Positions 16,418 to 24,330 of a stretch of DNA of 45,646 nt are shown here, in pieces; the stretch's first letter is position 1, and each line of letters starts with the position of its first letter. The notes under the pieces were generated by a model. It had not been told where the DNA came from. It did no database searches and saw nothing but the letters and a program-made list of their open reading frames with translations. This DNA is from Bacteroidales bacterium. Its GTDB lineage: Bacteria; Bacteroidota; Bacteroidia; Bacteroidales; PXBB01. Location of the stretch: positions 1-45,646 of the forward strand of contig JAQVVM010000039.1 in assembly GCA_028698995.1 (NCBI GenBank), written 5' to 3'. Made by a program: the position numbers and the translations under genes.

Positions 16418-18367
16418 ATGGAAGCACAAGCAAATACATCAGTAAAGGAATTTCTTATTGATGAAGTTTTAAGGGATTTCTCCAATAATTCAAAAGACAA
16501 CCAAATAAAAGAAAAACTGGCTGTTTTGCGCAATGAAAAGATTGAAATTCCAATTATTTATGTCGGAGCAGGTACATGTGGTCTGGGTGCAGGAGCAGGA
16601 AAAACCCTTAAAGCAGTAGAAAAATACTTAGCTGAAAATCAAATAAAAGCCAAGCTTATTGAAACCGGATGTATAGGTCTTTGCTCATCGGAGCCTATTA
16701 TGGACGTTCATTTACCATCACAAAACAGAATTTCATTTGAGCATGTTACTGAAAACAAGGTTAAAGACATTTTAGATAAGGTTTTCTCTCTGGAATTGCC
16801 TGAGGGAGATATTCTCGGTCAGTTTGAGACATTTCAGTCAAAAAAATGGGATAATGTCCGGTTTTTCAATGAACATCCTTTTTTTGCACCACAATTGAGA
16901 TTGGTATTACAAAATTGTGGAATTATAAATCCGGTTGATATAAACCAATATATTGCACAGGGTGGATATAAAAGCTATATCAAAACCATAAACATCTATA
17001 GCCCTTTTGAAGTTTGTGATAAAATTGAAAAAAGTGGGTTAAGGGGTCGTGGTGGAGGTGGTTTCCCTACAGGAAGAAAATGGAAATTTGCTAACAGCGA
17101 AGTCAATGACCAGAAATATCTTATTTGTAATGCAGATGAAGGAGATCCCGGAGCATTTATGGATAGAGCCGTTATTGAAGGTGATCCCCACAGACTTATA
17201 GAAGGAATGGCCATTGGTGCATACGGTATTGGTGCAACAAAGGCTTATATATATATAAGAGCGGAATACCCGCTTGCCATTGAAAGGTTACAAATTGCCA
17301 TTGCTCAGGCTATTGATTATGGATTGATAGGCAAAAATATTTTTGGCACCGGAGTAGATTTTGAAATAAAAATTAAAAAAGGCGCCGGTGCTTTTGTTTG
17401 TGGAGAAGAAACAGCCCTGATGCACAGTATCGAAGGCAAGAGAGGCATGCCTCGTCCCCGTCCTCCTTTCCCTACAACAAGTGGTCTGTTCGGCAAGCCA
17501 ACAGTGATAAACAATGTAGAAACTTTTGCCAATGTACCCGGAATTATTGAAAAAGGTGAAGATTGGTTTGCCTCTATTGGTACAGCCTCTAGTAAAGGAA
17601 CCAAAGTTTTTGCACTATCAGGTAAAATTGCTCTGACAGGATTGGTTGAAATTCCTATGGGAACAACGATTAGAGACATTTTATTTAAAATATCCGGTGG
17701 CATTTTAAATAATAAAAAATTTAAATCAGTTCAGATCGGTGGCCCATCAGGAGGTTGTATAACCGAAGAAAACCTTGACATACAAATTGATTATGATTCA
17801 CTCCTGAAAGTGGGTGCTATGATGGGCTCGGGTGGACTTGTAGTAATGGACGAAGACACTTGCATGGTTGATGTTGCAAAATTTTTTATGGGATTTATCC
17901 AACGAGAGAGTTGCGGTAAATGTATTCCCTGCAGAGAAGGAACCAAACGTTTACTCGAAATTTTGGAGAGCATAACCGGAAAACCAAATAAAGATAATAA
18001 TGAAGCCCTTGAAAGATTTAAATCAGTAATGCAAATCGAGAGGCTATGCAAAGTTATTAAAGATGCTTCTCTTTGTGGTTTAGGACAAACAGCACCAAAT
18101 CCTGTTCTCAGTACCTTAAAATGGTTCAGAAATGAATATGAAGCACACGTTTTCGACAGAAAATGTCCTGCAGGTGTTTGTAAAAACCTTAAAGAATACA
18201 TTATCAATGTGGACAAATGTACCGGATGTACAGTCTGTTCCAAAAAATGCCCTGCCAATGCCATCGTGGGTTCAAAAAAACAGGCCCATTTTATTGTGCA
18301 GGATAAATGTATAGGATGTGGTGCTTGTTATGAAGCATGTAAATTTGAAGCTATAACGGTAGTTTAA
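16418..18367 (+). CDS. hydB: Hydrogenase subunit HydB (NuoF-like flavoprotein with ferredoxin domains)
   Basis: 649 residues. An N-terminal thioredoxin-like [2Fe-2S] domain (GAGTCGLGAG; ETGCIGLCSSEP) leads into a NuoF core with the FMN/NADH loop GLRGRGGGGFPTGRKW (about 207-222), CNADEGDPGAFMDR and GAGAFVCGEETALM. An SLBB segment follows. The C-terminal [4Fe-4S] site is ESCGKCIPCREG (Cys499, Cys502, Cys505) with LCGLGQ. The last 60 residues add two [4Fe-4S] motifs, DKCTGCTVCSKKCP and DKCIGCGACYEACK. This is the architecture of HydB/HndC, the NAD(P)H- and ferredoxin-linked flavin subunit where electron bifurcation takes place. Whether NADH or NADPH is used cannot be read reliably. Confidence 0.94.
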   Translation: MEAQANTSVKEFLIDEVLRDFSNNSKDNQIKEKLAVLRNEKIEIPIIYVGAGTCGLGAGAGKTLKAVEKYLAENQIKAKLIETGCIGLCSSEPIMDVHLPSQNRISFEHVTENKVKDILDKVFSLELPEGDILGQFETFQSKKWDNVRFFNEHPFFAPQLRLVLQNCGIINPVDINQYIAQGGYKSYIKTINIYSPFEVCDKIEKSGLRGRGGGGFPTGRKWKFANSEVNDQKYLICNADEGDPGAFMDRAVIEGDPHRLIEGMAIGAYGIGATKAYIYIRAEYPLAIERLQIAIAQAIDYGLIGKNIFGTGVDFEIKIKKGAGAFVCGEETALMHSIEGKRGMPRPRPPFPTTSGLFGKPTVINNVETFANVPGIIEKGEDWFASIGTASSKGTKVFALSGKIALTGLVEIPMGTTIRDILFKISGGILNNKKFKSVQIGGPSGGCITEENLDIQIDYDSLLKVGAMMGSGGLVVMDEDTCMVDVAKFFMGFIQRESCGKCIPCREGTKRLLEILESITGKPNKDNNEALERFKSVMQIERLCKVIKDASLCGLGQTAPNPVLSTLKWFRNEYEAHVFDRKCPAGVCKNLKEYIINVDKCTGCTVCSKKCPANAIVGSKKQAHFIVQDKCIGCGACYEACKFEAITVV

Positions 18368-18385
18368 TTTTAAAAATAAAATAAT

Positions 18386-20110
18386 ATGAGCTTTTTAATA
18401 GAAGTAAATAATAAACAAATAGAAGCCCGTAAGGGAGAATACCTGCTCGATACATTAAATCGACATGGTATTAAAGTACCTACATTGTGTCATCTGAAAG
18501 GAAAATTCCCATCGGGTTCATGCCGCATGTGTGTTGTTGAGAACTTAAAAACAGGAAAATTAGTTACATCATGCTCAACTCCTGTTGAAGCAGGTATGAA
18601 AGTTTTTACTAACTCTCCAAGAGTCATTGAATCAAGGAAAGTCATTGTTGAACTGCTTCTTTCCAATCATCCTGATGATTGCTTATACTGTGTTAGGAAT
18701 AAAAAGTGTGAATTACAGAATTTATCTGAAGAATTGCAGGTAAGAGAAAAAAGAATCAGAGGTATAAAGAACAAAATTAACAAAGACACAACAAGTGCAA
18801 GTATTGTCAGAGACCCTGAGAAATGTATTTTGTGTGGACGTTGCGTAAGAGTTTGTGAAGAAGTGATGGGTGTATCAGCTATTGATTTCATAAACCGTGG
18901 CAGCAGCACAGTTGTTGGTACTGCATTCAACAAAAGCATCAACACTTCGAGCTGTATTAATTGCGGGCAATGTATAATGGTTTGCCCAACTGGAGCACTC
19001 ACGGAAAAAAATCATTTCAAAGAGTTAATTTCTGCATTGAACAATAGCGAAAAAACCGTTGTAGTTCAGTATGCTCCATCGATATCAGTATCCCTTGCCG
19101 AAGAATTTGGTATGGAAGCGGGAAAAGACATCAATGGTATTATGAATGCAGCTTTACGCAAAATCGGATTCAAATATGTTTTTGACACCACATTTGCTGC
19201 CGACCTTACCATAATGGAAGAAGCTTCTGAACTGATTCAGAGGGTTACAGAAGGTGGAGTAATGCCGATGATTACAAGTTGTTGTCCGGGTTGGATTAAA
19301 TTCGCTGAAGAGTTCTACCCCGAGATGCTTCCTAATGTATCTTCATGTAAATCACCTCAACAAATGATGGGCGCAGTAATTAAATCATACTGGGCAGAAA
19401 AAGTCAAAATCAGTCCTGAGCAAATATATTCAGTTTCGGTCATGCCTTGTACAGCAAAAAAATTTGAAGCGCAGCGTGAAGAAATGACCCATAAAGGGAT
19501 AACTGATGTTGATGCTGTTTTGACAACTCGGGAACTGGCACAACTGATAAGAATGTACGGTATAGACATGAAAAACATAGCTGCTGAAACTACAGATTCT
19601 CCTTTAGGATTCAGGAGTTCGGCAGGAAAAATTTTCGGTACTTCAGGAGGTGTTATGGAAGCAGCCATACGTACTGCCTATAACATGCTAACAGGTGAGG
19701 AACTCATCCGTTTTAAAGTAGAAGCACTAAGAGGTATGACTGGTTGTAAAGAAACAACCATTGAAGTAAATGGACTAAAACTTAATGTCGCCGCGGTGAA
19801 TGGACTAGCCAATGCACGCATGCTTCTCGACAGCATGAAAAAGGGTGAAAAGGAATTACATTTTATTGAAGTAATGGCCTGCCCAGGAGGATGTATTAAC
19901 GGAGGCGGACAACAGATCGGTGCCAACGAAAATGATATTAAAGCCCGTATGAAAGCTCTTTACGATATTGATGATATGGAAACTATTAAAGTATCTCATA
20001 AAAATCCTGAAATAATTCAGATTTATAATGAGTTTTTGGGAAAACCCGGTAGTCATAAGAGTCATGATTTATTACACACACATTATGCAAAAAGGGATGT
20101 ATTGTTGTAG
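18386..20110 (+). CDS. hydA: [FeFe]-hydrogenase catalytic subunit HydA
   Basis: 574 residues with a complete set of active-site motifs. L1 is TSCCPGW with Cys299-Cys300, L2 is MPCTAKKFE (Met353, Cys355, Lys358, Glu361), and L3 is EVMACPGGCINGGGQ (Met497, Cys499, Cys503). These numbers coincide with Clostridium pasteurianus CpI. N-terminal relay: a [2Fe-2S] plant-type domain (CHLKGKFPSGSCRMC), a His-ligated [4Fe-4S] site (HPDDCLYCVRNKKC), and a 2[4Fe-4S] ferredoxin (CILCGRCVRVC; CINCGQCIMVCP). A short small-subunit-like tail ends the protein. It catalyses reversible H2 formation with HydB and HydC. The maturases HydE, HydF and HydG are not in this window and must lie elsewhere if the enzyme is active. 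Confidence 0.96.
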   Translation: MSFLIEVNNKQIEARKGEYLLDTLNRHGIKVPTLCHLKGKFPSGSCRMCVVENLKTGKLVTSCSTPVEAGMKVFTNSPRVIESRKVIVELLLSNHPDDCLYCVRNKKCELQNLSEELQVREKRIRGIKNKINKDTTSASIVRDPEKCILCGRCVRVCEEVMGVSAIDFINRGSSTVVGTAFNKSINTSSCINCGQCIMVCPTGALTEKNHFKELISALNNSEKTVVVQYAPSISVSLAEEFGMEAGKDINGIMNAALRKIGFKYVFDTTFAADLTIMEEASELIQRVTEGGVMPMITSCCPGWIKFAEEFYPEMLPNVSSCKSPQQMMGAVIKSYWAEKVKISPEQIYSVSVMPCTAKKFEAQREEMTHKGITDVDAVLTTRELAQLIRMYGIDMKNIAAETTDSPLGFRSSAGKIFGTSGGVMEAAIRTAYNMLTGEELIRFKVEALRGMTGCKETTIEVNGLKLNVAAVNGLANARMLLDSMKKGEKELHFIEVMACPGGCINGGGQQIGANENDIKARMKALYDIDDMETIKVSHKNPEIIQIYNEFLGKPGSHKSHDLLHTHYAKRDVLL

Positions 20111-20198
20111 AAAATATTTTAGAATAATTGCAGATGCAAGTTTAAATATTTAAATATCAAGTAATTTGTTACTTTGAAATTGAAAAATAAATAGAAAA

Positions 20199-22181
20199 AT
20201 GGGACACGCAAACAGGAATAAGTTGGTTTTTACGGTGAAAGATAAATGCAGGGTTTGCTACACCTGTGTCAGGGAATGTCCTGTTAAGACAATTAAAATT
20301 ATTAACGGACAAGCAGAAGTATTAAGTGAAAGGTGTATTGGTTGTGGAAACTGTGTAAATGTATGCAGTCAGAAAGCAAAGGTTTATTTTGACTCAAAAC
20401 AGTTGGTTACTCACATGCTGACAAATGAGAAAAAGGTAATAGCTGTTCTGGCACCCAGTTTCCCAGCCGATTTCACAGATATAAAAGACTATAAAGTCTT
20501 AATAGGTATGATTAAACATTTAGGGTTTTACAAAGTAATGGATGTTGCATTTGGAGCAGATCTTGTGGCCAGCAAATACAAAGAAATTATTGAACCCAAT
20601 AATGGCAAATCTTATATTTCATCTGATTGTCCTGCCATTGTATTTTACATAGAGCATTTTCATCCCGAACTTGTCAGTAATTTGGCGCCTATAGCTTCAC
20701 CTATGGTTGCAATTGCCAGAGTAGCACGAAAAAAATACGGAAATGATATTAAAGTAGTTTTTATAGGACCTTGCGTTGCTAAAAAAGCAGAATCTAATGA
20801 AATTGATGAAGCCTTAACTTTCAGTGAACTTAAGGAACTTTTTGTAAATGCAGGTATTGATGATAAATCAGTAATACCATCTGAGTTTGATCCTCCATTA
20901 TCAGGTAAAGGTGCAATTTTCCCTGTAAGCAGGGGCTTATTGCAAACAGTTAATAAAACAGATGATATCATCGGAGGAGAAGTTATTGTGGCATCGGGAA
21001 AAAACAATTTCAAAGAAGCCATCAAAGAGTTTGAAAATAATGAAATTGCGAACTCCCACCTCGAATTACTTTGCTGTAATGGTTGTATAATGGGCCCTGG
21101 AATGAGTGAAAAAAACAAATTATTTTTCAAACGTTCACAAATAAGCAAATACGTTAATACAAAGCTTCAGAACTTAGATAGAATACAATGGGAAAAGGAT
21201 TTAAACGAATTCAGCAAAATAAACTTAAAGCAAACATTCAGCAACTTAGACCGAAGACTTGAAATTCCTGACACAATTGAAATTGAAAATGCATTACTTA
21301 AGCTAGGAAAAGTAAAGCCATCAGACCATTTAAACTGCGGCGCTTGCGGTTATGACACTTGTATAGAACACGCTATAGCAGTTATTCATGGCAGTGCAGA
21401 AGACGAAATGTGCCTTCCCTACTCTATCGAAAAGTTACATAATTCAATAAATGACTTAAATCTCTCTAATGAAAAATTAGCTTCTGCCCGTCAGGCACTC
21501 AAACAATCGGAGAAATTAGCCCACATGGGACAATTGTCGGCCGGAATCGCCCATGAACTCAACAATCCTCTCGGTGTGATTACAATGTACAGCAATTTGG
21601 TTATGGAAGAGCTCAAAAAAGATGACCCATTGCTCAAAGATCTTGAATTAATTGTTGAACAATCTGCCAGATGTAAGAAAATTGTGGGAGGATTGCTGAA
21701 TTTTGCACGAAAAAATCAGGTACGCATCAATGAAGCCCACATTTTAGATTTTGCAAAAAGAAGTCTTGAATCAGTGGTTATCCCTGAAAATATCAAAGCA
21801 AATATTGTATCAGATTTGTTGGATCCTTTTGTAATGATAGACACAGATCAGATGATGCAGGTTTTTACAAACCTTGAAAAAAATGCCATTGAAGCCATGC
21901 CTGATGGAGGTGAGCTAATCATTAAAATTTCAGGCAATGAGAATTTCTTTGAAGTGCAATTTTCAGATACCGGATATGGTATCTCTGAAGAAAATATGGA
22001 AAAACTATTTACTCCTTTTTTCACAACTAAGGAATCGGGAAAAGGAACAGGATTGGGTTTGCCACTAGTTTACGGCATTATTAAAATGCATAATGGCAAA
22101 ATTGATGTCAAATCAAATAATGACATTCAAAAAGGAAAAACAGGTACTACATTTATATTAACAATTCCAAGAATAAACTAA
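20199..22181 (+). CDS. Histidine kinase with [FeFe]-hydrogenase-like sensor domain (HydS/HsfB-like)
   Basis: 660 residues. Residues 1-60 hold two ferredoxin motifs (KCRVCYTCVRECP; RCIGCGNCVNVC). Residues about 80-320 are hydrogenase-like but altered: L1 is SSDCPA (Asp143-Cys144, the proton-relay Cys replaced), L2 is GPCVAKK (Cys192), and L3 is LCCNGCIMGPG (Cys292, Cys296). The four cubane ligands are kept while catalytic features are lost. Next is a [4Fe-4S] domain of PF04060 type (Cys380, Cys383, Cys388 and a distal Cys). A coiled linker leads to HisKA (His452 in IAHELNNPLG) and HATPase_c (DTGYGISEEN, GKGTGLGLPLV). It has no membrane segment. It probably senses H2 or redox state and signals by phosphorylation. 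It starts 88 nt after hydA. Confidence 0.88.
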   Translation: MGHANRNKLVFTVKDKCRVCYTCVRECPVKTIKIINGQAEVLSERCIGCGNCVNVCSQKAKVYFDSKQLVTHMLTNEKKVIAVLAPSFPADFTDIKDYKVLIGMIKHLGFYKVMDVAFGADLVASKYKEIIEPNNGKSYISSDCPAIVFYIEHFHPELVSNLAPIASPMVAIARVARKKYGNDIKVVFIGPCVAKKAESNEIDEALTFSELKELFVNAGIDDKSVIPSEFDPPLSGKGAIFPVSRGLLQTVNKTDDIIGGEVIVASGKNNFKEAIKEFENNEIANSHLELLCCNGCIMGPGMSEKNKLFFKRSQISKYVNTKLQNLDRIQWEKDLNEFSKINLKQTFSNLDRRLEIPDTIEIENALLKLGKVKPSDHLNCGACGYDTCIEHAIAVIHGSAEDEMCLPYSIEKLHNSINDLNLSNEKLASARQALKQSEKLAHMGQLSAGIAHELNNPLGVITMYSNLVMEELKKDDPLLKDLELIVEQSARCKKIVGGLLNFARKNQVRINEAHILDFAKRSLESVVIPENIKANIVSDLLDPFVMIDTDQMMQVFTNLEKNAIEAMPDGGELIIKISGNENFFEVQFSDTGYGISEENMEKLFTPFFTTKESGKGTGLGLPLVYGIIKMHNGKIDVKSNNDIQKGKTGTTFILTIPRIN

Positions 22182-22194
22182 AAAACAAAATAAA

Positions 22195-22593
22195 ATGACA
22201 ACAAATAACTTAAAAACAATTTTCATCGTTGATGACGATATTGATTACATCTTCCAAATGAAAACTATGATTGAAAAAATGGGATTTAATGTGATTACAG
22301 CATGTGGACAAAAAGAAGCCGAAGAAATGATAAATAAGTATAAACCAGACTTATTCATTCTTGACCTTATGATGGAAAATCAGGACAGTGGCTTCATACT
22401 GGGACATAAGATAAAAAAAATAATGCCCGAAGTTCCCATAATAATTGCCACAGCCATAACAACTGAAACAGGAATGTCTTTCAGTCTCGAAAGTGATGAT
22501 GATAAAAACTGGATTAAAGCTGATAAATATCTTGAAAAAGGTTTACGACAAGATCAACTTCATCGAGAAATTAATAAACTTTTAAAAATATAA
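22195..22593 (+). CDS. Stand-alone response-regulator receiver protein
   Basis: 132 residues, one REC domain and nothing else. IFIVDDDIDY gives the acidic pocket Asp13-Asp15, and Asp57 (LFILDLMM) is the phosphoacceptor. The usual Lys-Pro near the C-terminus is replaced by a Lys in YLEKGL. The loop after beta4 contains a slightly extended acidic stretch (FSLESDDDKNW). It lies 13 nt after the hydrogenase-like kinase and 3 nt before the receiver-kinase hybrid, so these three are one unit. It resembles the receiver at 15398 in its start (IVDDDID) and in the MM after the phosphoacceptor. A phosphate shuttle between the two kinases is plausible. Confidence 0.85.
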   Translation: MTTNNLKTIFIVDDDIDYIFQMKTMIEKMGFNVITACGQKEAEEMINKYKPDLFILDLMMENQDSGFILGHKIKKIMPEVPIIIATAITTETGMSFSLESDDDKNWIKADKYLEKGLRQDQLHREINKLLKI

Positions 22594-22596
22594 GCC

Positions 22597-23715
22597 ATGA
22601 TAACGCTCAAACTTCTTATCGTTGACGATGAACCGGGTATCAGAACCGGCGTTGTGCGGTCTCTGAATAATTTCATTGTAAGCTATCCCTTTATGGACGA
22701 TGACTTCAATTACGAAATTATTGAAGCAGGAACAGGTGAAATTGCTATTGATATCATAAATTCAGATAAAATAGATATTGTTTTACTTGACAATCAGTTG
22801 CCCGGCATCAACGGGATAGAGGTGCTTGACTATATTAAAAAGAATGATATTGATGTATCGGTCATGATGATTACTTCTTATGCTTCTCTTGAACTGGCTA
22901 TAAAAGCAACTAATAACGGTGCTTACAATTTTCTTCCTAAACCATTTACACCACTTGAGATCAGAACAGCCATTGAGAGTATTACAAAAAACCTGTATCT
23001 GAAAAGGATGACACGCAAGATGAATCAGGAAGGCAAACAGATTCGTTTTCAGTTTTTGTCGGTATTATCTCATGAATTGAAATCTCCCATAAATGCAGTA
23101 GAAGGGTATTTGAAAATCATGCAGGACAAACAAGTCGGGGAAAATATTGACGATTACAAAATGATGATTGAACGCTCTCTAGAACGTATTAAGGGCATGC
23201 GTACTCTTATAATGGACTTGCTTGACTTAACAAAAATTGAGTCAGGGAAAAGGGCAAGAGAACTTAAATCAATTGATTTACACCAAATAGCAAGGGTTGT
23301 TGTTGATACCATTGAACCATTGGCCATTCAACGTAATATAAAAGTACACATGGATGTACCAGAGGATATATTTATTAAGGCCGACAGCTACGAAATGGAA
23401 GTTATTCTGAATAACCTTGTTTCAAACGCGGTGAAATACAACAAAGAAAACGGCCTTGCTTATTTAACTATTAGAATTAACAAAGGGGTACTCCAAATAA
23501 CTGTTGAGGACACAGGAATCGGGCTTAATGAAGAAGAACAAGCACTGCTGTTTAATGATTTTGTAAGAATTAAAAATTCCAAAACCAAAAACATCTCAGG
23601 CAGTGGATTGGGATTATCTATTGTAAAAAAGATGATTGAAATGTATGGCGGAACTATAAAAATTGAAAGTACTGCCGATGTTGGCAGCAAGTTTATTATA
23701 GAAATGCCTGTATAA
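22597..23715 (+). CDS. Hybrid protein: N-terminal receiver plus histidine kinase
   Basis: 372 residues. The REC domain (about 1-135) has Asp10-Asp11 (LLIVDDEPG), phosphoacceptor Asp65 (IVLLDNQLPG) and Lys in NFLPKPF. It carries an insertion after helix 1 (NNFIVSYPFMDDDFNYE). It is followed by HisKA with His159 (LSVLSHELKSPINAVEGY) and HATPase_c with NNLVSNAVKYN, DTGIGLNEEE and GSGLGLSIVKKM. No membrane segment and no DNA-binding domain are present. A kinase whose activity is gated by its own receiver would act downstream of the hydrogenase-like kinase. It is the last gene of the locus, followed by a MITE-like element. Confidence 0.88.
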   Translation: MITLKLLIVDDEPGIRTGVVRSLNNFIVSYPFMDDDFNYEIIEAGTGEIAIDIINSDKIDIVLLDNQLPGINGIEVLDYIKKNDIDVSVMMITSYASLELAIKATNNGAYNFLPKPFTPLEIRTAIESITKNLYLKRMTRKMNQEGKQIRFQFLSVLSHELKSPINAVEGYLKIMQDKQVGENIDDYKMMIERSLERIKGMRTLIMDLLDLTKIESGKRARELKSIDLHQIARVVVDTIEPLAIQRNIKVHMDVPEDIFIKADSYEMEVILNNLVSNAVKYNKENGLAYLTIRINKGVLQITVEDTGIGLNEEEQALLFNDFVRIKNSKTKNISGSGLGLSIVKKMIEMYGGTIKIESTADVGSKFIIEMPV

Positions 23716-23738
23716 TTACTAGCTCGGGTATCGGCTAT

Positions 23739-23848
23739 ACTAGTGTTAAGTTAAATGTATTTTGTCATAATGAGCGAAACGAAATATCTGATTTACAGAA
23801 ATATAGATTCTTCACTTCGTTCAGAATGACACCTTACTTAACACTAGT
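23739..23848. mobile_element. MITE-like palindromic element, 110 bp
   Basis: Perfect 13-bp terminal inverted repeats ACTAGTGTTAAGT (23739-23751) and ACTTAACACTAGT (23836-23848) enclose a second imperfect palindrome (TGTCATAATGAGCGAA near 23763 against the complement of TTCGTTCAGAATGACA near 23816-23831). There is no coding frame. This form fits a non-autonomous element moved by a transposase encoded elsewhere. No clear target-site duplication is visible. Confidence 0.65.
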
Positions 23849-23890
23849 CTTTTCTGACTGATATAAAAACCAGACGATCTTTATATATAA

Positions 23891-24095
23891 CAGACGGGTT
23901 CACCCGTCTGTTCCAATAAGCAAAACTCAACTTATCTGACGGGTTTACCCGTCAGCTCCAATAAGATAAACTCAAGTTATCTGACTCGTTCACCCGTCAG
24001 CTCCAATAAGATAAACTCAAGTTATCTGACTCGTTCACACGTCAGCTCCAATAAGATAAACTCAAGTTATCTGACTCGTTCACACGTCAGCTCCA
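23891..24095. repeat. 45-bp tandem repeats with REP-type palindromes, five units
   Basis: Units start at 23891, 23936, 23981, 24026 and 24071, spaced exactly 45 bp. Each has a 20-bp near-palindrome (arms such as CAGACGGGT/ACCCGTCTG or CTGACGGGT/ACCCGTCAG) and a conserved 25-bp spacer beginning TCCAATAAG. Later units carry decayed left arms (CTGACTCGTT) and the last is partial. The same unit recurs in the same orientation at 28224-28336, on the other side of the restriction-modification gene. A further 110 bp (24105-24214) bounded by AAACACCT/AGGTGTTT is AT-rich with no gene. Confidence 0.85.
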
Positions 24096-24242
24096 AGCTG
24101 GACAAAACACCTAAACTATTCAAACTTAAATCGAAATTTTCTAGAAAATAATATAAGTTAATCCCCTCTATAATTTTTAATTATTCATGTAATATATTGT
24201 ATATTAAGGTGTTTATGAACAGCTATAATAAACTGTTAAATT

Positions 24243-24305
24243 AGATTCTACTATAGCGATCTCCTTCTCACTCAACCCATTCAACTCATACACCAGCCTG
24301 TCTAT
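24243..24305 (-). pseudogene. Detached second copy of the 3' end of the restriction-modification gene
   Basis: These 63 bp match 24338-24400, the end of the restriction-modification gene, with 4 mismatches and no indel. Read on the minus strand the frame is open: DRLVYELNGLSEKEIAIVES against DRLVYELYGLSEEEIAIVES, with two synonymous and two amino-acid changes. It then runs on for eight other residues (NLTVYYSC and S) to a stop. It has no start of its own. It is separated from the intact end by the 24-bp REP palindrome, so one of the two ends was produced by duplication. Confidence 0.75.
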
Positions 24306-24306
24306 A

Positions 24307-24330
24307 AACCAACGGGTTAACCCGTTGGTT
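24307..24330. repeat. Perfect 24-bp REP palindrome at the restriction-modification stop codon
   Basis: Arms AACCAACGGGTT and its exact complement meet with no loop. The core ACGGGTTAACCCGT is the same as in the palindrome inside the gene (26157-26178) and close to the REP arrays. The stop codon at 24329-24331 overlaps its right edge, so the palindrome sits exactly between the current gene end and the detached 3'-end copy. Confidence 0.8.

Noticed and set aside
20199-22181. Second catalytically active [FeFe]-hydrogenase
   Set aside because: The proton-relay Cys of L1 is Asp143, and the Met of L2 and GGG of L3 are absent; a histidine kinase is fused to it. It is read as a sensor.
23891-24095. 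CRISPR-like array (palindromic 20-bp repeats at fixed 45-bp spacing)
   Set aside because: The 25-bp intervals are nearly identical to one another, so they are not spacers. No cas gene is nearby. It is a tandem REP-type repeat.
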